Shown here piece by piece: positions 20,301 through 28,067 of a stretch of 64,000 bases of DNA. A program made the position numbers and the translations under genes. The first letter of the stretch is position 1. The number at the start of each line of letters is the position of its first letter. Below the pieces are notes generated by a model, which ran no database searches, was not told the origin of the DNA, and saw only the letters and a program-made list of their open reading frames with translations. The stretch is from Thiohalophilus thiocyanatoxydans. Its GTDB lineage: Bacteria > Pseudomonadota > Gammaproteobacteria > UBA6429 > Thiohalophilaceae. The stretch is from the NCBI RefSeq assembly GCF_004366735.1, contig NZ_SOQX01000003.1, positions 1 through 64,000 on the forward strand. Reading direction: 5' to 3'.

Positions 20301-20600
20301 ATCGCCCTGGCGGGGATCATCGTGCGCAACTCGATCCTGCTGGTTGATTTCATCAATCAGGAGGTGGCCGCCGGGGTGCCGTTCCAGGATGCGGTGTTGC
20401 GTTCGGGGGCGGTGCGGGCCAAGCCGATCGCCCTGACCGGCCTGGCGGCGATGCTGGGAGCGACGTTCATTCTGGATGATCCCATCTTCAGCGGGCTGGC
20501 CCTGTCGCTGATCTTCGGGATTCTGGTCTCGACCCTGCTGACCCTGGTGGTGATTCCGGTGCTCTACTACGCCTTCATGTACAAGCGTATGGAAAGCTGA
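17382..20600 (+). CDS. RND superfamily efflux pump
   Basis: This 1072-residue inner-membrane proton-driven transporter has two repeats of a large periplasmic loop plus transmembrane bundle, about twelve helices. TM4 carries the proton-relay acids in FSIGILVDDAIVVVENIHRH. It starts unusually for AcrB-type pumps, with EEEPQINVTFANVFIGFPGA after the first helix, a feature of a divergent hydrophobe-type subgroup. The substrate is unknown. Translation is coupled to the adaptor by ATGA overlap. A hairpin lacking a T run follows at 20643-20679. Confidence 0.92.
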   Translation: MSEKLGVSGGLAKRFLTSEITPLLALVGLLLGVFAVLVTPREEEPQINVTFANVFIGFPGASAKEVEELVSTPAEQILSELEGLKHVYSVSRPGMSTITVQFKVGEDRTQAIVRLYNALYSKQDWLPPGLGVAQPIIKPKGIDDVPIVSLTLWSEDASYSGEDLGKVAHSIESELKRVKGTRDIYTLGGPDQVVQVKLDPASLSAYNLAVSDLRDALQQSNATRPAGSLVGENREIPVQTGTFLSSEGEVQNLIVGVHEGKPVYLRDVAKVSRGPDQPEQYVRLGTGPAAHAKGITAQGEFPAVTVAIAKQPGTNAVNIAEDVIERVEQVKGIFIPDGVNVTVTRNYGKTANDKAMTLITKLIFATASVVLLVLLALGWREALIVGAAVVITLAITLFASWAWGFTLNRVSLFALIFSIGILVDDAIVVVENIHRHMQMGGKKLLAAIPVAVDEVGGPTILATFTVIAALLPMAFVTGLMGPYMSPIPINASIGMLISLIIAFVVTPWLANKVLGRQNVAHEPQEDRITERLHGLFQKYIGPFLNREQGAPRRRMMFYVIMALIVLSVSLVGFKLVVMKMLPFDNKSEFQVVVDMPEGVSLERTNRVLGELGRYLAEVPEVSDYQIYAGNASPINFNGLVRQYYLREGANVGDIQVNLVDKSKRERRSHAIARAVRGPLQEIGQRHDANVKIVEVPPGPPVMSPLVAEVYGLDYEGQIRVAKQIRGVFEQTDEVVDVDDSIEVRSPKYILQVDQQKAALLGISQQSVVSALSAALSGEDASYLHPGNLKYPLPIRMEFEVADKARLNTLLLLPIRSRGGELVPLSDFVEIMPTQREHAIYHKDLLPVVFVTGDAAGQLDSPLYAMFDMYGSLGEMDIDQGRPLNQFLIQQPDNPYQYGIKWDGEWQVTYETFRDMGIAYSVGLLLIYLLVVGQFRSYLVPLIIMAPIPLTLIGVMPGHALWGAQFTATSMIGMIALAGIIVRNSILLVDFINQEVAAGVPFQDAVLRSGAVRAKPIALTGLAAMLGATFILDDPIFSGLALSLIFGILVSTLLTLVVIPVLYYAFMYKRMES

Positions 20601-20642
20601 TTTTGTACTGAAAAATCCTGAAATTCAGCAGGTTAAATCCGC

Positions 20643-20679
20643 GTCTGGCGGCAAAACCAGTTTTGTTTTGGCGCCAGAC
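20643..20679 (+). other. Hairpin after the RND operon
   Basis: GTCTGGCG pairs with CGCCAGAC across a loop of 21 bases. There is no T run after it, so termination is uncertain. Confidence 0.45.
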
Positions 20680-20757
20680 TTGCTACCATTTCGCCCTTAG
20701 TTTTACCGATGCATGTATAGATAAAGATTATTATTGCTGTAGGCGGCGAGAGGTCGA

Positions 20758-21660
20758 ATGGCGGACAGACGATTACAGGTATTTCAGACAGTTGCCCGGT
20801 TGCTGAGTTTTACCAAGGCGGCCGAGGAATTGCACATGACCCAGCCGGCGGTCACCTTTCAGGTACGCCAGCTGGAGGAGCAGTTCAACACCCGGCTGTT
20901 CGACCGCACCCACAACCGTATCAGCCTGACCGATGCGGGACAGCGCGTCTATGAATGCGCCAACCGGATCTTCGAACTGTATGCCGAAATGGACAACTCG
21001 GTGCGCGAGCTGACCGGCGATATCAGCGGGGTGCTGATCATCGGCGCCAGCTCGACCATCGCCGAGTACATGCTTCCCGAGCTGCTGCGCGATTTCAAAA
21101 AACAGTATCCCGATGTCACTATCCGTCTGCGGGTCGCCAATACCGACGGCATTGTCAGCATGGTGGAGAACAATGCCATCGACCTGGGCGTGGTCGAGGC
21201 GCCGGTGACCAACAAGAATCTGGTGGTCGAGGAGTGTCGTACCGACAAGCTGGTGCTGATCGTGCCGCCGGATCATCCGCTGGCGCAGCAGGAGGTGGTG
21301 CCGGTCAAGCAGATCGCCGACTACCCGTTTATTTGCCGGGAAGAGGGTTCGGGCACGCGCGAGGTGATGCTGGAGAGTATGACCCGGGCCGGTATCAATG
21401 CGACGGATCTCAATCTGTCCATGGAACTGGGCAGCCTGGAAGCGATCAAGGGCGCGGTCGAGGCCGGCATGGGCGTTTCGGTCCTCTCCAGTGCCACGAT
21501 CGAGAAGGAGCTGAAGCTGGGCACGCTGGTGGCGATTAAACTCGATCCCCCGGTGGAGCGGCCCTTTTCCTTCGTGCATCAGAAACAGAAATTCAAGATC
21601 CGGGCGATGGACGAATTGCTCAGTTTCGCCCGTGCCTACTGCAAGTCCCATCCGCATTGA
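20758..21660 (+). CDS. LysR-type transcriptional regulator
   Basis: This 300-residue protein has an N-terminal winged helix-turn-helix (about 5-63: FTKAAEELHMTQPAVTFQVRQLEE) and a two-lobed effector domain (about 90-295). The effector domain includes REEGSGTRE, typical of the subset related to CysB/CbbR-like regulators. The ligand is unknown. GAGAGG precedes the ATG. It is followed in the same direction by an unknown gene and a PerM-family gene, with no divergent target next to it, so its regulon is unclear. Confidence 0.88.
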   Translation: MADRRLQVFQTVARLLSFTKAAEELHMTQPAVTFQVRQLEEQFNTRLFDRTHNRISLTDAGQRVYECANRIFELYAEMDNSVRELTGDISGVLIIGASSTIAEYMLPELLRDFKKQYPDVTIRLRVANTDGIVSMVENNAIDLGVVEAPVTNKNLVVEECRTDKLVLIVPPDHPLAQQEVVPVKQIADYPFICREEGSGTREVMLESMTRAGINATDLNLSMELGSLEAIKGAVEAGMGVSVLSSATIEKELKLGTLVAIKLDPPVERPFSFVHQKQKFKIRAMDELLSFARAYCKSHPH

Positions 21661-21699
21661 TTTATCATCGGTCTGTGACTGTCAACACGGTACGGGTCG

Positions 21700-22044
21700 G
21701 TGAATAAACTGGAAAATCAACTCCTGGACTATTTTTCCCGGTTGTCCGAGGAAGGCCGGCAGAGTCTGCTTGATTATGCCCGCTTTCTGGCACAGCAGTA
21801 TCCCGCCACCCAGCCGGTGGCGGACGAACCGCTGGACTTGCCCCGGCCGGAGGATGAGACGGTCATTGCCGCCATCAAGCGATTGTCCCGAACCTATCCG
21901 ATGTTGAACAAGGATAAATTGTTGCACGAGACCGCCGATCTGGTGACCGAACACATGATGCGCGGGCGGGATGCCGCTGAAGTCATCGATGAGCTGGAAG
22001 TGATTTTCGAACGCCACTATCAGGCACTGAAGCACAAAGAATAA
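21700..22044 (+). CDS. Conserved-looking protein of unknown function (GTG start)
   Basis: The 114-residue, mostly helical, acidic protein has an N-terminal segment LSEEGRQSLLDYARFLAQQY (about 15-34), a proline-rich linker and a C-terminal helical part ending near the stop. It is not recognised. No ATG is available near the start; GTG at 21700 is the best choice. It lies five bases before the PerM-family gene, so the two are co-translated and perhaps functionally linked. Confidence 0.65.
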   Translation: MNKLENQLLDYFSRLSEEGRQSLLDYARFLAQQYPATQPVADEPLDLPRPEDETVIAAIKRLSRTYPMLNKDKLLHETADLVTEHMMRGRDAAEVIDELEVIFERHYQALKHKE

Positions 22045-22049
22045 ACCCC

Positions 22050-23150
22050 ATGCTGGAACTGCTGAAAAGCTGGTACAACCGTTATTTTTCCGATCCCCAG
22101 GCGGTTTTGCTGGCGTTCATCCTGATCATCGGCTTTGCCGTAGTGCTGATCTTCGGCAATATGCTGACGCCGGTGCTGGCGGCACTGGTGATTGCCTATC
22201 TGCTGGAAGGGATTGTCCAGAAGCTGCAAGAGTATGGCACCCCGCGTCTGTGGGCCGTGATTCTGGTGTTTACCGTCTTCCTGATCTTTCTGTTTTTCCT
22301 CTTTCTGGGTGTGGCGCCGGTGGTGACCTCCCAGCTGCAGGAGCTTTTTCAGGAGCTGCCTCGCCATTTCTATCGATTGCAGCAGTCCCTGTTGCAGTTA
22401 CCCGAGCATTACGCATTCATTTCCGAGGAACAGGTCACGGATCTGACCCAACTGCTCAATCGCGAGGTCGCCTCGCTGGGGCAGAAGATCGTCAGTCTCT
22501 CGCTCGCCTCGCTGACCAATCTGGTGGTATTGATGGTCTATGTGGTGCTGGTGCCGTTGATGGTGTTCTTTTTTCTCAAGGATAAAAAGCCCATTGTGGC
22601 CTGGGCAACCGGCTTTCTGCCCAGCGAACGGGCGCTGGCCAACCAGGTCTGGCAGGAAATGGATCAGCAACTGGGTAACTACGTCCGCGGCAAGTTCTGG
22701 GAAATCCTGCTCGTCGGCATTACCACCTACATTACCTTTGAATTACTGGGTCTCAAGTATTCCATCCTGCTCTCGGCGCTGGTCGGCATTTCCGTGGTGG
22801 TTCCCTATATCGGCGCCACGGTCGTGACTATCCCGGTGGCACTGGTCGCCTACATGCAATGGGGACTGGGACCGGACTTCGCCTGGGTGGTTGTGGCCTA
22901 TGCCATCATTCAGGCGCTGGACGGTAATGTTCTGGTGCCGCTGTTGTTCTCCGAAGTGGTCAACCTGCACCCCATCGCCATTATTGTCAGCGTGCTGGTA
23001 TTCGGCGGCCTGTGGGGCTTCTGGGGTGTGTTCTTTGCCATCCCGCTGGCCACCCTGGTCAAGGCCTCCCTGAGCGCCTGGCCACGCGCCTCCGAACGCA
23101 TCCACCAGAAAGAAGAACAACGCGAACAACAGGCCCAGGCTCAACAATAA
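22050..23150 (+). CDS. AI-2E/PerM family transporter
   Basis: The 366-residue inner-membrane protein has about eight hydrophobic segments in the family order: two N-terminal pairs, an extracytoplasmic stretch (about 95-150), then FFLKDKKP and a C-terminal bundle. The C-terminal bundle has VPYIGATVVTIPVALVA and the DGNVLVPLLFSEVVNLHP signature region. Family members are reported as AI-2 or sodium/lithium-proton exporters; PerM's own role is not settled. A charged Gln/Glu-rich tail ends the protein. Confidence 0.85.
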   Translation: MLELLKSWYNRYFSDPQAVLLAFILIIGFAVVLIFGNMLTPVLAALVIAYLLEGIVQKLQEYGTPRLWAVILVFTVFLIFLFFLFLGVAPVVTSQLQELFQELPRHFYRLQQSLLQLPEHYAFISEEQVTDLTQLLNREVASLGQKIVSLSLASLTNLVVLMVYVVLVPLMVFFFLKDKKPIVAWATGFLPSERALANQVWQEMDQQLGNYVRGKFWEILLVGITTYITFELLGLKYSILLSALVGISVVVPYIGATVVTIPVALVAYMQWGLGPDFAWVVVAYAIIQALDGNVLVPLLFSEVVNLHPIAIIVSVLVFGGLWGFWGVFFAIPLATLVKASLSAWPRASERIHQKEEQREQQAQAQQ

Positions 23151-23175
23151 TCATTTTTCCAGTGCACTGGAAAAT

Positions 23176-23333
23176 ATCGCGGAGGACGCGGAGTCGCGGA
23201 GCCGCAGAGTTTGTAAATCATTTTGAGTTTTTAATGTTGAATTCTGAACAAAATCCCAGTTCAAAATTTAAAACTCAACATTCAAAATTATATTTTTTCT
23301 CCGCGCCTCTGCGACTCCGCGTCCTTTGCGTTT
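23176..23333. repeat. Intergenic inverted repeat of the CGCAGAG class with an AT-rich core
   Basis: The left arm (23176-23210) reads ATCGCGGAGGACGCGGAG, then TCGCGGAGCCGCAGAG. The right arm (23297-23333) is its inverse. The core is AT-rich and itself repetitive, with TTTTTAATGTTGAATT and AAAACTCAACATTCAAAAT as inverse forms. A nearly identical core lies in the element at 32929. Confidence 0.7.
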
Positions 23334-23349
23334 AATCCCAGTGATCGAT

Positions 23350-24780
23350 CTAGAGCACTTCCGATGAATAATCGGCCAGGCGCGAGCGTTCGCCGCGGAC
23401 CAGGGTGATGTGGCCGCTGTGTTCCCAGCTTTTGAAGCGATCCACCACGTAGGTCAGGCCGGAGGTGGTTTCGCTCAGGTAGGGGGTGTCGATCTGGGCG
23501 ATGTTGCCCAGACAGATCACCTTGGTGCCGGGGCCGGCGCGGGTGATCAGGGTCTTGAGCTGTTTGGAGGTCAGGTTCTGCGCCTCGTCGATGATGATAT
23601 AACGATTGAGGAAAGTCCGCCCGCGCATGAAGTTGACCGAGCGGATCTTGATTCGCTTGCTGAGCAGGTCGTTGGTTGCCTGGCGGCCCCACTCGCCACC
23701 GGCTTCCGTGTTGGTCAACACTTCCAGGTTGTCCATCAACGCGCCCATCCACGGGGTCATCTTCTCTTCCTCGGTGCCGGGCAGATAGCCGATGTCCTCG
23801 CCAACGGGGACGGTGACGCGGGTCATGATGATCTCGCTGTAACGCTTTTGTTCCAGGGTCTGTTCCAGGCCGGCGGCCAGGGTCAGCAGGGTCTTGCCGG
23901 TCCCGGCCATGCCCAGCAGGCTGACAAAGTCGATCTCCGGATCCATTAACAGGTTGAGCGCATAGTTTTGTTCGCGGTTACGGGCATTGATACCCCATAC
24001 CGCATGGTTGCTGCCGCGGTAGTCCTGCACCGTCTCGATAATGGCACTGTCGTCCTCGATCCTGCGCACGATGGCATCAAACGGATTTGTCTCCTGGTCA
24101 CTGACAATAAATTCGTTCGGCGACCACTCTTCGATGTCCGGACCCTTGAGACGGTAGAAGGTGCGGCCGGCGTCGACCCAGGATTCCATTTCCCGCGCAT
24201 GCCGTTCCCAGAACGCCTGCTCCAGCCGGTAATGGCCCGTGTAGAGCAGATCGACATCCTCCAGCGCCCGATCGCTGCGGTAATCCTCGGCGTGGATGCC
24301 GACCACCGCCGCCTTGATCCGCAGGTTGATATCCTTGGTGACCAGGGTGACCCGCCGCTCCTGCCGGTTTTCCTGCAGGGCCAGGGCAGTGCCAAGGATA
24401 TTGTTATCGGGTAGATTGCCGGGAAGGTGGTGTGGCAGACTGTCGGGATAGGCGCGGGTCTGAAAGAACAGACGCCCGCTCAGTTGCTCGGCCAGCTCCT
24501 TATGGCCGTTTTGCAGCTTATGCTGAGCCAGGGCGTCAAGATGGGCGTTGAGCGGCAGACCCTGTTCGATCTCTTCGTGACTGGCACCGAAGAGCAGTTC
24601 ATCCAGAAAGCGACTGGCCTGACGGGCGTTGCGCGCCACCTCGGTACGACCTTTCTTGTTGTTGTCCAGTTCCTCGAGCACCATCATCGGCACGAAGATA
24701 TCATGTTCCTGGAAGCGAAACAGTGAGGTGGGATCGTGCATCAGCACGTTCGAATCAACCACGAACAGACGTTTACTCAT
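23350..24780 (-). CDS. PhoH-type ATPase with N-terminal PIN domain
   Basis: The protein has 476 residues. The N-terminal PIN nuclease-like domain begins RLFVVDSNVLMHD, with acidic metal-site residues, and extends to about 150. The C-terminal PhoH P-loop ATPase has Walker A GMAGTGKT and Walker B RYIIIDEAQN. The PIN-PhoH combination suggests an RNA helicase/nuclease, as shown for related PhoH2-type proteins; a role here is inferred. The start at 24780 (MSKRLFVVDS) gives the usual PIN N-terminus; a longer in-frame start is less likely. It is convergent with the PerM-family gene. Confidence 0.88.
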   Translation of the reverse strand: MSKRLFVVDSNVLMHDPTSLFRFQEHDIFVPMMVLEELDNNKKGRTEVARNARQASRFLDELLFGASHEEIEQGLPLNAHLDALAQHKLQNGHKELAEQLSGRLFFQTRAYPDSLPHHLPGNLPDNNILGTALALQENRQERRVTLVTKDINLRIKAAVVGIHAEDYRSDRALEDVDLLYTGHYRLEQAFWERHAREMESWVDAGRTFYRLKGPDIEEWSPNEFIVSDQETNPFDAIVRRIEDDSAIIETVQDYRGSNHAVWGINARNREQNYALNLLMDPEIDFVSLLGMAGTGKTLLTLAAGLEQTLEQKRYSEIIMTRVTVPVGEDIGYLPGTEEEKMTPWMGALMDNLEVLTNTEAGGEWGRQATNDLLSKRIKIRSVNFMRGRTFLNRYIIIDEAQNLTSKQLKTLITRAGPGTKVICLGNIAQIDTPYLSETTSGLTYVVDRFKSWEHSGHITLVRGERSRLADYSSEVL

Positions 24781-24860
24781 AATGTGATGACAACCTGGTT
24801 GAAGGGGGAAGTGGTGCGCGCCGCAGATAATGAAATACAACTGGCCGGCTTTTGATGTGC

Positions 24861-24960
24861 AACCACCGAAACATCGAATACTCCGAGGTCACCGATATTG
24901 ACGCATTTTTCTGTCATATTGTTCAGTGTTTTCGGTGGGAGCGATGTCATCGGTGGTTAA
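24861..24960. repeat. Intergenic inverted repeat of the CACCGAA class
   Basis: The left arm has ACCACCGAAACATCGAA and TCACCG. The right arm (24926-24960) has TGTTTTCGGTGGG and TCATCGGTGGTT. Related single arms lie at 25651-25690 (inverse) and 26953-26976. Confidence 0.55.
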
Positions 24961-25020
24961 ATTCCTTCATACTCTGGAATACAGGCAAAGTCGTGTAAAA
25001 ACGGCGATCCGTTTCAGGAT

Positions 25021-25500
25021 CTAGCTTTTGTTGAGTTGCTTGACCGCGTCGAGGACTTCCTCGACATGGCCGTCGACCTTGACCTTGCGCCACTCCTGGC
25101 GCAGCTTGCCCTTGTCGTCAATCAGGAAGGTGCTGCGCTCGATGCCGCGCACTTTTTTGCCGTACATGTTTTTCATCTTGATGACGTCGAACAGGTTACA
25201 GACGGTCTCCTCCTTGTCGGAGAGCAGCTCGAAGGGGAATTCCTGTTTGGCCTTGAAGTTTTCATGGGCCTTGACGCCGTCGCGTGAGAGACCAAGAATA
25301 ACCGTGTTCTGGCGTTTGAATTTGGCGTGGTTGTCGCGAAAGTCCTGACCCTCGCGGGTGCAGCCGGGGGTACTGTCCTTGGGGTAAAAATAGAGCACGA
25401 CATGTTTACCCTTGAAATCGGAGAGGGAAATGGCCTGATCGCCGGTGGCCGGCAGGGTAAAGTCAGGCACTTTTTTACCCAGGCTCACTGTATCGCTCAT
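25021..25500 (-). CDS. bcp: Thioredoxin-dependent peroxiredoxin (Bcp/PrxQ type)
   Basis: This 159-residue cytoplasmic peroxidase has the AhpC/TSA fold. The peroxidatic cysteine is C47 in KDSTPGCTREGQ. The resolving cysteine that many Bcp proteins carry five residues later is absent (position 52 is in EGQDF). The only other cysteine lies in ETVCNLF, so it may act in 1-Cys fashion or use that residue. The start at 25500 follows AAGGAGA; a longer in-frame start at 25527 is not needed. It detoxifies hydrogen or organic peroxides. Confidence 0.9.
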   Translation of the reverse strand: MSDTVSLGKKVPDFTLPATGDQAISLSDFKGKHVVLYFYPKDSTPGCTREGQDFRDNHAKFKRQNTVILGLSRDGVKAHENFKAKQEFPFELLSDKEETVCNLFDVIKMKNMYGKKVRGIERSTFLIDDKGKLRQEWRKVKVDGHVEEVLDAVKQLNKS

Positions 25501-25650
25501 AACGGGTTGATTCTCCTTGGCAACCATTGTTGTTCAGACACTGCGTCGTACTTATCCTGGAACAGTTGTTATAAGCGGGTCAGCTGGATAGACGGCCGAC
25601 TCACCGGACACACCGATATCAAAGCAGCTTTCAGCCGGTTTTTGCAATAG

Positions 25651-25690
25651 CTTTTCAGTGATTCCGTGTCTTCGGTGTCGTCAGTGGTGC
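25651..25690 (-). repeat. Single arm of the CACCGAA repeat class
   Basis: The strand shown in the window carries GTGATTCCGTGTCTTCGGTG and GTCAGTGGT; the complement reads ACCGAAGACACGGAATCAC. It lies just after the GalT-type gene. Confidence 0.45.
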
Positions 25691-25706
25691 AGAGCACGCT
25701 CCCCGG

Positions 25707-26789
25707 TCAGTCCAGCTCCACGGTGCGCAGTTGCTCGGCGGCCTCTTCGGGACTGATAGTGTTGACGAACAGCCCGGAGCCGAGCTCAAACCCCGAGGGC
25801 ACGCTGGTCCGGGGACAGATCTCCAGATGCCAGTGATAGCTGCCGCGGCAGTCACTGTAATCGTCGCTGCTCGGGCGCGAGTGCAGAAAATAGTTGTATT
25901 GCGCCCCGCCGATCACCGCATCCAGCCGGGCCATGGTGCGTTTGAGCACCCGCGCCAGATCCGCCATGTCTTCCGCCGAAGTCTCGAGGAAATCGCTGTT
26001 GTGTTCCAGCGGCAGGATATGGATCTCCCACTCGTAGCGGCTGGCGAAGGGTTTGATGGCGATAAACCGTTCACCGCGCTCCACAACGTACTGGCCGACA
26101 TTGATGCGGCGCACGATCTTGCCTGAATCCCGGTCGTAGATGGTGGTTTCGAAAGTCAGCGCCTCGTCGATCAGGGTACAGAAGATGCAGTGGTGGTGTT
26201 TTTTGTAATGATCGCGGCTGTGCTCAAGCTCTTCCTGCAGGTTTTGCGGGACCACGGGCAGGGCGATCAACTGGCTGTGGGTGTGCGCCATGCTGGCGCC
26301 GGCGGCGGGGCCGAAGTTTTTGAAAATCAGGATGTATTTGAGTCGTTCGTCCAGGGCATACAACTCGGCGGCGCGAGACTGGTAAGCCTGGAACAGGGTT
26401 GTCAGGTGCTCTTCGGCCATTTCGTGAACGGCGATGCCGTGGGTGTAATGATCGACGATCACCTCATGGCGTCCGTAGCCGTCGATGGCCTGTTGCAGGC
26501 CGAATACGAGCCCGGATTTGTCGCGATCATCGCCCAGGACCGGATAGAGGTTTTCCACGATGCGCACTGCCCACTCGCCGGCCACCTCGTAGCGCCTGAG
26601 TTCCGGCGGGGTCTTGTCCTCGTTGCCGCGGCAGAAGGGGCAGGTCTCCACGTGCTGGCGGGTATCCCGCGGGGCCGGGGCCTCCTCCTTGCGCGGGCGC
26701 ATGCTGCGGGCGGTAGCGATCAGGACCGATTCACTGGGTACGATGGGGTTGATGCGGATTTCGCGAATCGCCTTTTCCGTCTCGGACAT
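25707..26789 (-). CDS. galT: GalT-type nucleotidyltransferase (HIT superfamily)
   Basis: The 360-residue protein resembles galactose-1-phosphate uridylyltransferases. An N-terminal zinc-site pair is in CPFCRGNE. The first HIT-like motif is in MAHTHSQLIALP and a second CxxC is in CIFC. A second half has HWHLEICPR. The usual GalT active-site HPH appears to be replaced by a differently arranged SYHWHLE, so a related nucleotidyltransferase (for example an ADP-sugar phosphorylase) is possible. AAAGGAG precedes the ATG at 26789. An open frame runs upstream antisense to dapA but is an artefact. No galE or galK lies nearby. Confidence 0.75.
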   Translation of the reverse strand: MSETEKAIREIRINPIVPSESVLIATARSMRPRKEEAPAPRDTRQHVETCPFCRGNEDKTPPELRRYEVAGEWAVRIVENLYPVLGDDRDKSGLVFGLQQAIDGYGRHEVIVDHYTHGIAVHEMAEEHLTTLFQAYQSRAAELYALDERLKYILIFKNFGPAAGASMAHTHSQLIALPVVPQNLQEELEHSRDHYKKHHHCIFCTLIDEALTFETTIYDRDSGKIVRRINVGQYVVERGERFIAIKPFASRYEWEIHILPLEHNSDFLETSAEDMADLARVLKRTMARLDAVIGGAQYNYFLHSRPSSDDYSDCRGSYHWHLEICPRTSVPSGFELGSGLFVNTISPEEAAEQLRTVELD

Positions 26790-27161
26790 GCCCGGCTCCT
26801 TTAATAATATAATATTCCGACTATTTAACGCGAAAATACCGGGATTTGCCCGGCTTGTTGAGCAGTTATATTTTATGGCCCTACAGGGTGGCTTAATCTT
26901 CGAACGGCTGTGGTGGTTGGACGTCAGGGCTGTGGACCAACGAGCGCCCTGAAACCACGGAAAACACCGAAAATCAGGCCGGGATCGTTTTCGGCGCCGG
27001 CCGGGCGGTGTCTCAGCGAGGTCGGTGACGCCGTTCGGGGCGGCCCGTGCTGCTGGCAAACGCGGCAAGCGCGTCCCCGGGGCCCGGTTTTCGTCCAGCG
27101 GCGGGCCGCTTGTCAGAGCCGGTGGGTCCAAGTAACATGAGTACTTTTTACGGAGAGGGGT
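26790..27161. other. Intergenic region between galT and dapA
   Basis: It holds two divergent promoters' worth of space: an AT-rich stretch (26800-26880) in front of galT and a GC-rich leader before dapA. A single CACCGAA-class arm is at 26953-26976. No riboswitch fold was recognised; the lysine riboswitch core was looked for before dapA and not seen. Confidence 0.4.
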
Positions 27162-28040
27162 ATGTTTCAGGGGAGTATGGTGGCGCTGGCCACCCCCATG
27201 CACGAAGACGGCAGTCTTGATGAGGCCGCGCTGGCGACGCTGGTGGAGTTTCATATCGAGAACCAGACCGATGCCATTGTTGCTGTGGGTACCACCGGCG
27301 AATCGGCCACGCTGGACGAGGAAGAACACTGCCACGTCGTCAAGCGGGTTGTGGAGCTGTCGCGCGGGCGGATTCCCGTCATTGCCGGGACCGGTTCCAA
27401 CTCCACGCGCGAGGCGATTTCGCTGACCCGATCGGCCAAAGAGGTCGGCGCCGATGCCTGTCTGCTGGTGACCCCTTATTATAATAAACCGACCCAGGAA
27501 GGCCTCTACCAGCACTTCAAGACGGTCGCCGAGGCCGTCGATGTTCCCCAGATTCTCTACAATGTCCCGGGACGCACCGCCGTGGATATGCAGCCGGAGA
27601 CGGTGGCCCGGCTGGCGGCCGTCGAGAATATTATTGGCATCAAGGACGCCACCGCGGACGTCCAGCGCGCGCGGGATATCATCGCCCTGTGCGGTCCGCA
27701 GTTCGAGGTCTACAGTGGCGACGATGGCACGGCGATGGAATTGATGCTGGCGGGCGCCCACGGTGATATTTCGGTCACTGCCAATGTGGCACCGAAAATG
27801 ATGCACGAGATGTGCATGGCCGCGATCGCCGGTGACCGGGAGACCGCCACCCGCCTGAATGATCAGCTGCTGGGCCTGCACAAGAACCTGTTTCTCGAAG
27901 CCAACCCGATTCCGGTCAAATGGGCCCTGTATGATATGGGCCTGATTCCGGCGGGAATCCGCCTGCCGCTGACCGTGCTCTCCAGCGAATACCAGACCAT
28001 TGTGCATGACGAACTGCGCAAGGCCGGTCTGGTCCAATAG
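27162..28040 (+). CDS. dapA: 4-hydroxy-tetrahydrodipicolinate synthase
   Basis: This 292-residue TIM-barrel aldolase condenses pyruvate and aspartate semialdehyde in lysine and diaminopimelate synthesis. Visible are VGTTGESATL, the YNVPGRT tyrosine motif and the Schiff-base lysine in GIKDATAD. GGAGAGG precedes the ATG. It heads a same-strand run dapA-bamC-MBL-purC that is conserved in Pseudomonas and other Gammaproteobacteria. Confidence 0.97.
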   Translation: MFQGSMVALATPMHEDGSLDEAALATLVEFHIENQTDAIVAVGTTGESATLDEEEHCHVVKRVVELSRGRIPVIAGTGSNSTREAISLTRSAKEVGADACLLVTPYYNKPTQEGLYQHFKTVAEAVDVPQILYNVPGRTAVDMQPETVARLAAVENIIGIKDATADVQRARDIIALCGPQFEVYSGDDGTAMELMLAGAHGDISVTANVAPKMMHEMCMAAIAGDRETATRLNDQLLGLHKNLFLEANPIPVKWALYDMGLIPAGIRLPLTVLSSEYQTIVHDELRKAGLVQ

Positions 28041-28067
28041 TTTTCAGTTTTTGCAGAGGAATCATGC

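Noticed and set aside
26940..27161. Lysine riboswitch before dapA
   Set aside because: The leader is GC-rich but the conserved core strings of the lysine riboswitch were not found.
26790..28037. Long open frame on the minus strand continuing upstream of galT across dapA
   Set aside because: It is antisense to a clear dapA gene and lacks family features; galT starts at 26789 with a good ribosome site.
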